Below are positions 62,864-64,000 of a stretch of DNA of 64,000 nt, piece after piece. The notes under the pieces were generated by a model. That model was not told where the DNA came from, did no database searches, and saw only the letters and a list, made by a program, of their open reading frames with translations. The DNA is taken from contig NZ_OY780939.1 in NCBI RefSeq assembly GCF_963675975.1, positions 744,001-808,000 of the forward strand, written 5' to 3'. The translations under genes and the position numbers were made by a program. How positions within the stretch are numbered: the first letter of the stretch is position 1; the number at the start of each line of letters is the position of its first letter. This stretch comes from Halarcobacter sp. GTDB taxonomy: Bacteria > Campylobacterota > Campylobacteria > Campylobacterales > Arcobacteraceae.

Positions 62864-64000
62864 TTAACAGTTTTTTGCTTTTGTTACCTTATCAATTAAG
62901 TAGAAAATTGAGTTATAATCTAAGTCTGAGTGTTCACTTAATCCAATTTCACAAGTTTTAGAAGTACTAAATGCATATTTTGCATTTTTTGTATCTTCTT
63001 TTAAAAATCTAAGTGCAGAATCGTTTAATTCTGGGAAATTAAATCCTCTATCTCCTGCAAATCCACAACATTTTACATTATCAGGAACAATTACATTTGT
63101 TGAACACATATTAGCAAGTTCAATAAATTTTTCATGTAATCCCATTTTTCTTGAACTACAAGTTGTGTGAATAGTAATTGCTTCATCAATCTTCTCAAAA
63201 TCTAATTCAGGTGATAAAAGTTCTAATGCAAATTCTATAGGTTCATATAGTTTTATATCTGATTTAAAGTTTCCAATCATCGTTTTAGTACATGGACTTG
63301 TATCACATAAAACTGGATATTGACCAAAATTGCTTATCTCATTTAACTCTTTTTCTAATTCATCAGATTTTATTTGTGCTTGCTCTTTAAAACCTTTTGA
63401 TGAAAAAGGCATCCCACAACATAAGTTTTCCATATTATTAGGGAAAAGTATTTGAAAACCAGCTTTTTTTAGAAGTTTGATTGTTACATCAAATAACTCT
63501 TCATCAACTGTAGTTTTTGAATTTCTTCCCATACTTCTATTTATACAAGAAGGGAAATATACAACTTTTTTATCTAGTTGTTGTTGCTCAAAATTTGTAT
63601 TTATCTTTATAGATTTTGGAAGATATGGGCTCCATTTTGGTATTTTCCCATTTGACCAATCTCTAAATGTAGATGTGATTGATTCCATACTTGATGTTCC
63701 AAGTATTTTATGAACTAAATTTGCTCCTGATAAACCAACTCTCATACCTTTTAAGGTAGTTGAATAATTATTTGCAATTTTTGAAGCTATATTATTTGCC
63801 GTATCACTTATTTGTTCAGCTCTTAAGTATTTTGTTAAACTTCCTGTATCAATTTTTACAGGACAGGCTGTTGAGCATAAAGAACATGCAGCACAAGTTT
63901 CTAATCCATCATATTGATATGCATCCATATACTCTTTTGCTTCTTCATTTTCCCCTATAGATTCTAATCTTGAGATCTCTCTATTTACTACAATTCTTTG
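62864..64000 (-). CDS. FAD/Fe-S D-lactate dehydrogenase-type protein, C-terminal part (cut by window edge)
   Basis: At least 378 codons; the gene continues upstream beyond 64000. A ferredoxin-like motif ETCAACSLCSTACPV sits near the visible start, then two CCG-type cysteine segments, FPSCINRSMG...NLCCGMPFSSKG and IHTTCSSRKMG...VKCCGFAGDRGF. VVNREISRLESIGE just before the internal Met shows the FAD domain lies further upstream. This layout fits single-chain D-lactate or 2-hydroxyacid dehydrogenases of Campylobacterota. The internal ATG at 63928 is not the start. Confidence 0.85.
   Translation of the reverse strand, partial: QRIVVNREISRLESIGENEEAKEYMDAYQYDGLETCAACSLCSTACPVKIDTGSLTKYLRAEQISDTANNIASKIANNYSTTLKGMRVGLSGANLVHKILGTSSMESITSTFRDWSNGKIPKWSPYLPKSIKINTNFEQQQLDKKVVYFPSCINRSMGRNSKTTVDEELFDVTIKLLKKAGFQILFPNNMENLCCGMPFSSKGFKEQAQIKSDELEKELNEISNFGQYPVLCDTSPCTKTMIGNFKSDIKLYEPIEFALELLSPELDFEKIDEAITIHTTCSSRKMGLHEKFIELANMCSTNVIVPDNVKCCGFAGDRGFNFPELNDSALRFLKEDTKNAKYAFSTSKTCEIGLSEHSDLDYNSIFYLIDKVTKAKNC

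Overview
The window is AT-rich DNA from a free-living, nitrogen-fixing member of the Campylobacterota, most likely an Arcobacter relative. This placement rests on codon and AT bias, Campylobacterota-style NrdA/NrdB, a SprA/CJM1_0395-like putative metalloprotease, and a Mo-nitrogenase cluster arranged unlike the classical proteobacterial ones. About 60% of the window (1 to 38.7 kb) is one nitrogen-fixation and molybdenum-uptake island; the rest (38.7 to 64 kb) is ordinary chromosome.

Island, left part (minus strand): nifA (C-terminus off the left edge); a small operon of aldo/keto reductase, FAD-dependent oxidoreductase and nifT; a molybdate operon (modE, modA, TOBE protein, modB, modC, a second modA/modB pair, modD and a 30-residue membrane peptide); then nifH, an unrecognised 119-residue gene, nifD and nifK. 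Two ModE-box-like sites lie between nifK and modE. A cardiolipin synthase-like gene and a MOSC gene (plus strand) separate nifH from rpoN (sigma-54). Next come, on the minus strand, nifX, DUF269, nifF, nifW, nifZ, a ferredoxin-fold protein and a 2Fe-2S ferredoxin; then nifN with two Tpx-like proteins, an ankyrin protein, a tandem nitroreductase and a 100-residue unknown; then nifE, which carries an apparent one-base frameshift.

Island, right part (plus strand): an operon of a NifX-like protein, an 8Fe ferredoxin, a HicB-like/Sel1/Nfu fusion, another NifX-like protein and a flavodiiron protein; then nifB with a small unknown; then nifV, a GNAT-like protein, a CCE_0567-type protein, a BFD-like protein, a leucine-rich-repeat protein and a short nifQ. 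Eight-way coordination is visible in the DNA: seven clear sigma-54 elements of the form GG-N10-GC precede the aldo/keto reductase, nifH, nifX, nifN, nifE, the NifX-like operon and nifB, and an eighth precedes nifV. With nifA and rpoN present, the island encodes its own activator and sigma factor. nifU and nifS are not in the window.

The right-hand chromosome holds rluA-type pseudouridine synthase, purB, nrdA, nrdB, a coiled-coil membrane protein flanked by two hairpin-rich GC-richer intergenic elements, a diguanylate cyclase, an S24 peptidase, three unlisted microproteins of 31 to 34 residues beside a cytochrome c, an OmpA lipoprotein, and housekeeping genes (proA, trxA, gpsA, gatB, SurA-like, a D-lactate dehydrogenase-like protein cut by the right edge). 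No tRNA, rRNA, CRISPR array, transposase or prophage was seen.

The points most worth attention are the broken nifE, the unknown gene between nifH and nifD, the HicB/Sel1/Nfu fusion, the Tpx-ankyrin-nitroreductase module under a nif-type promoter, the structured intergenic elements and the microproteins.
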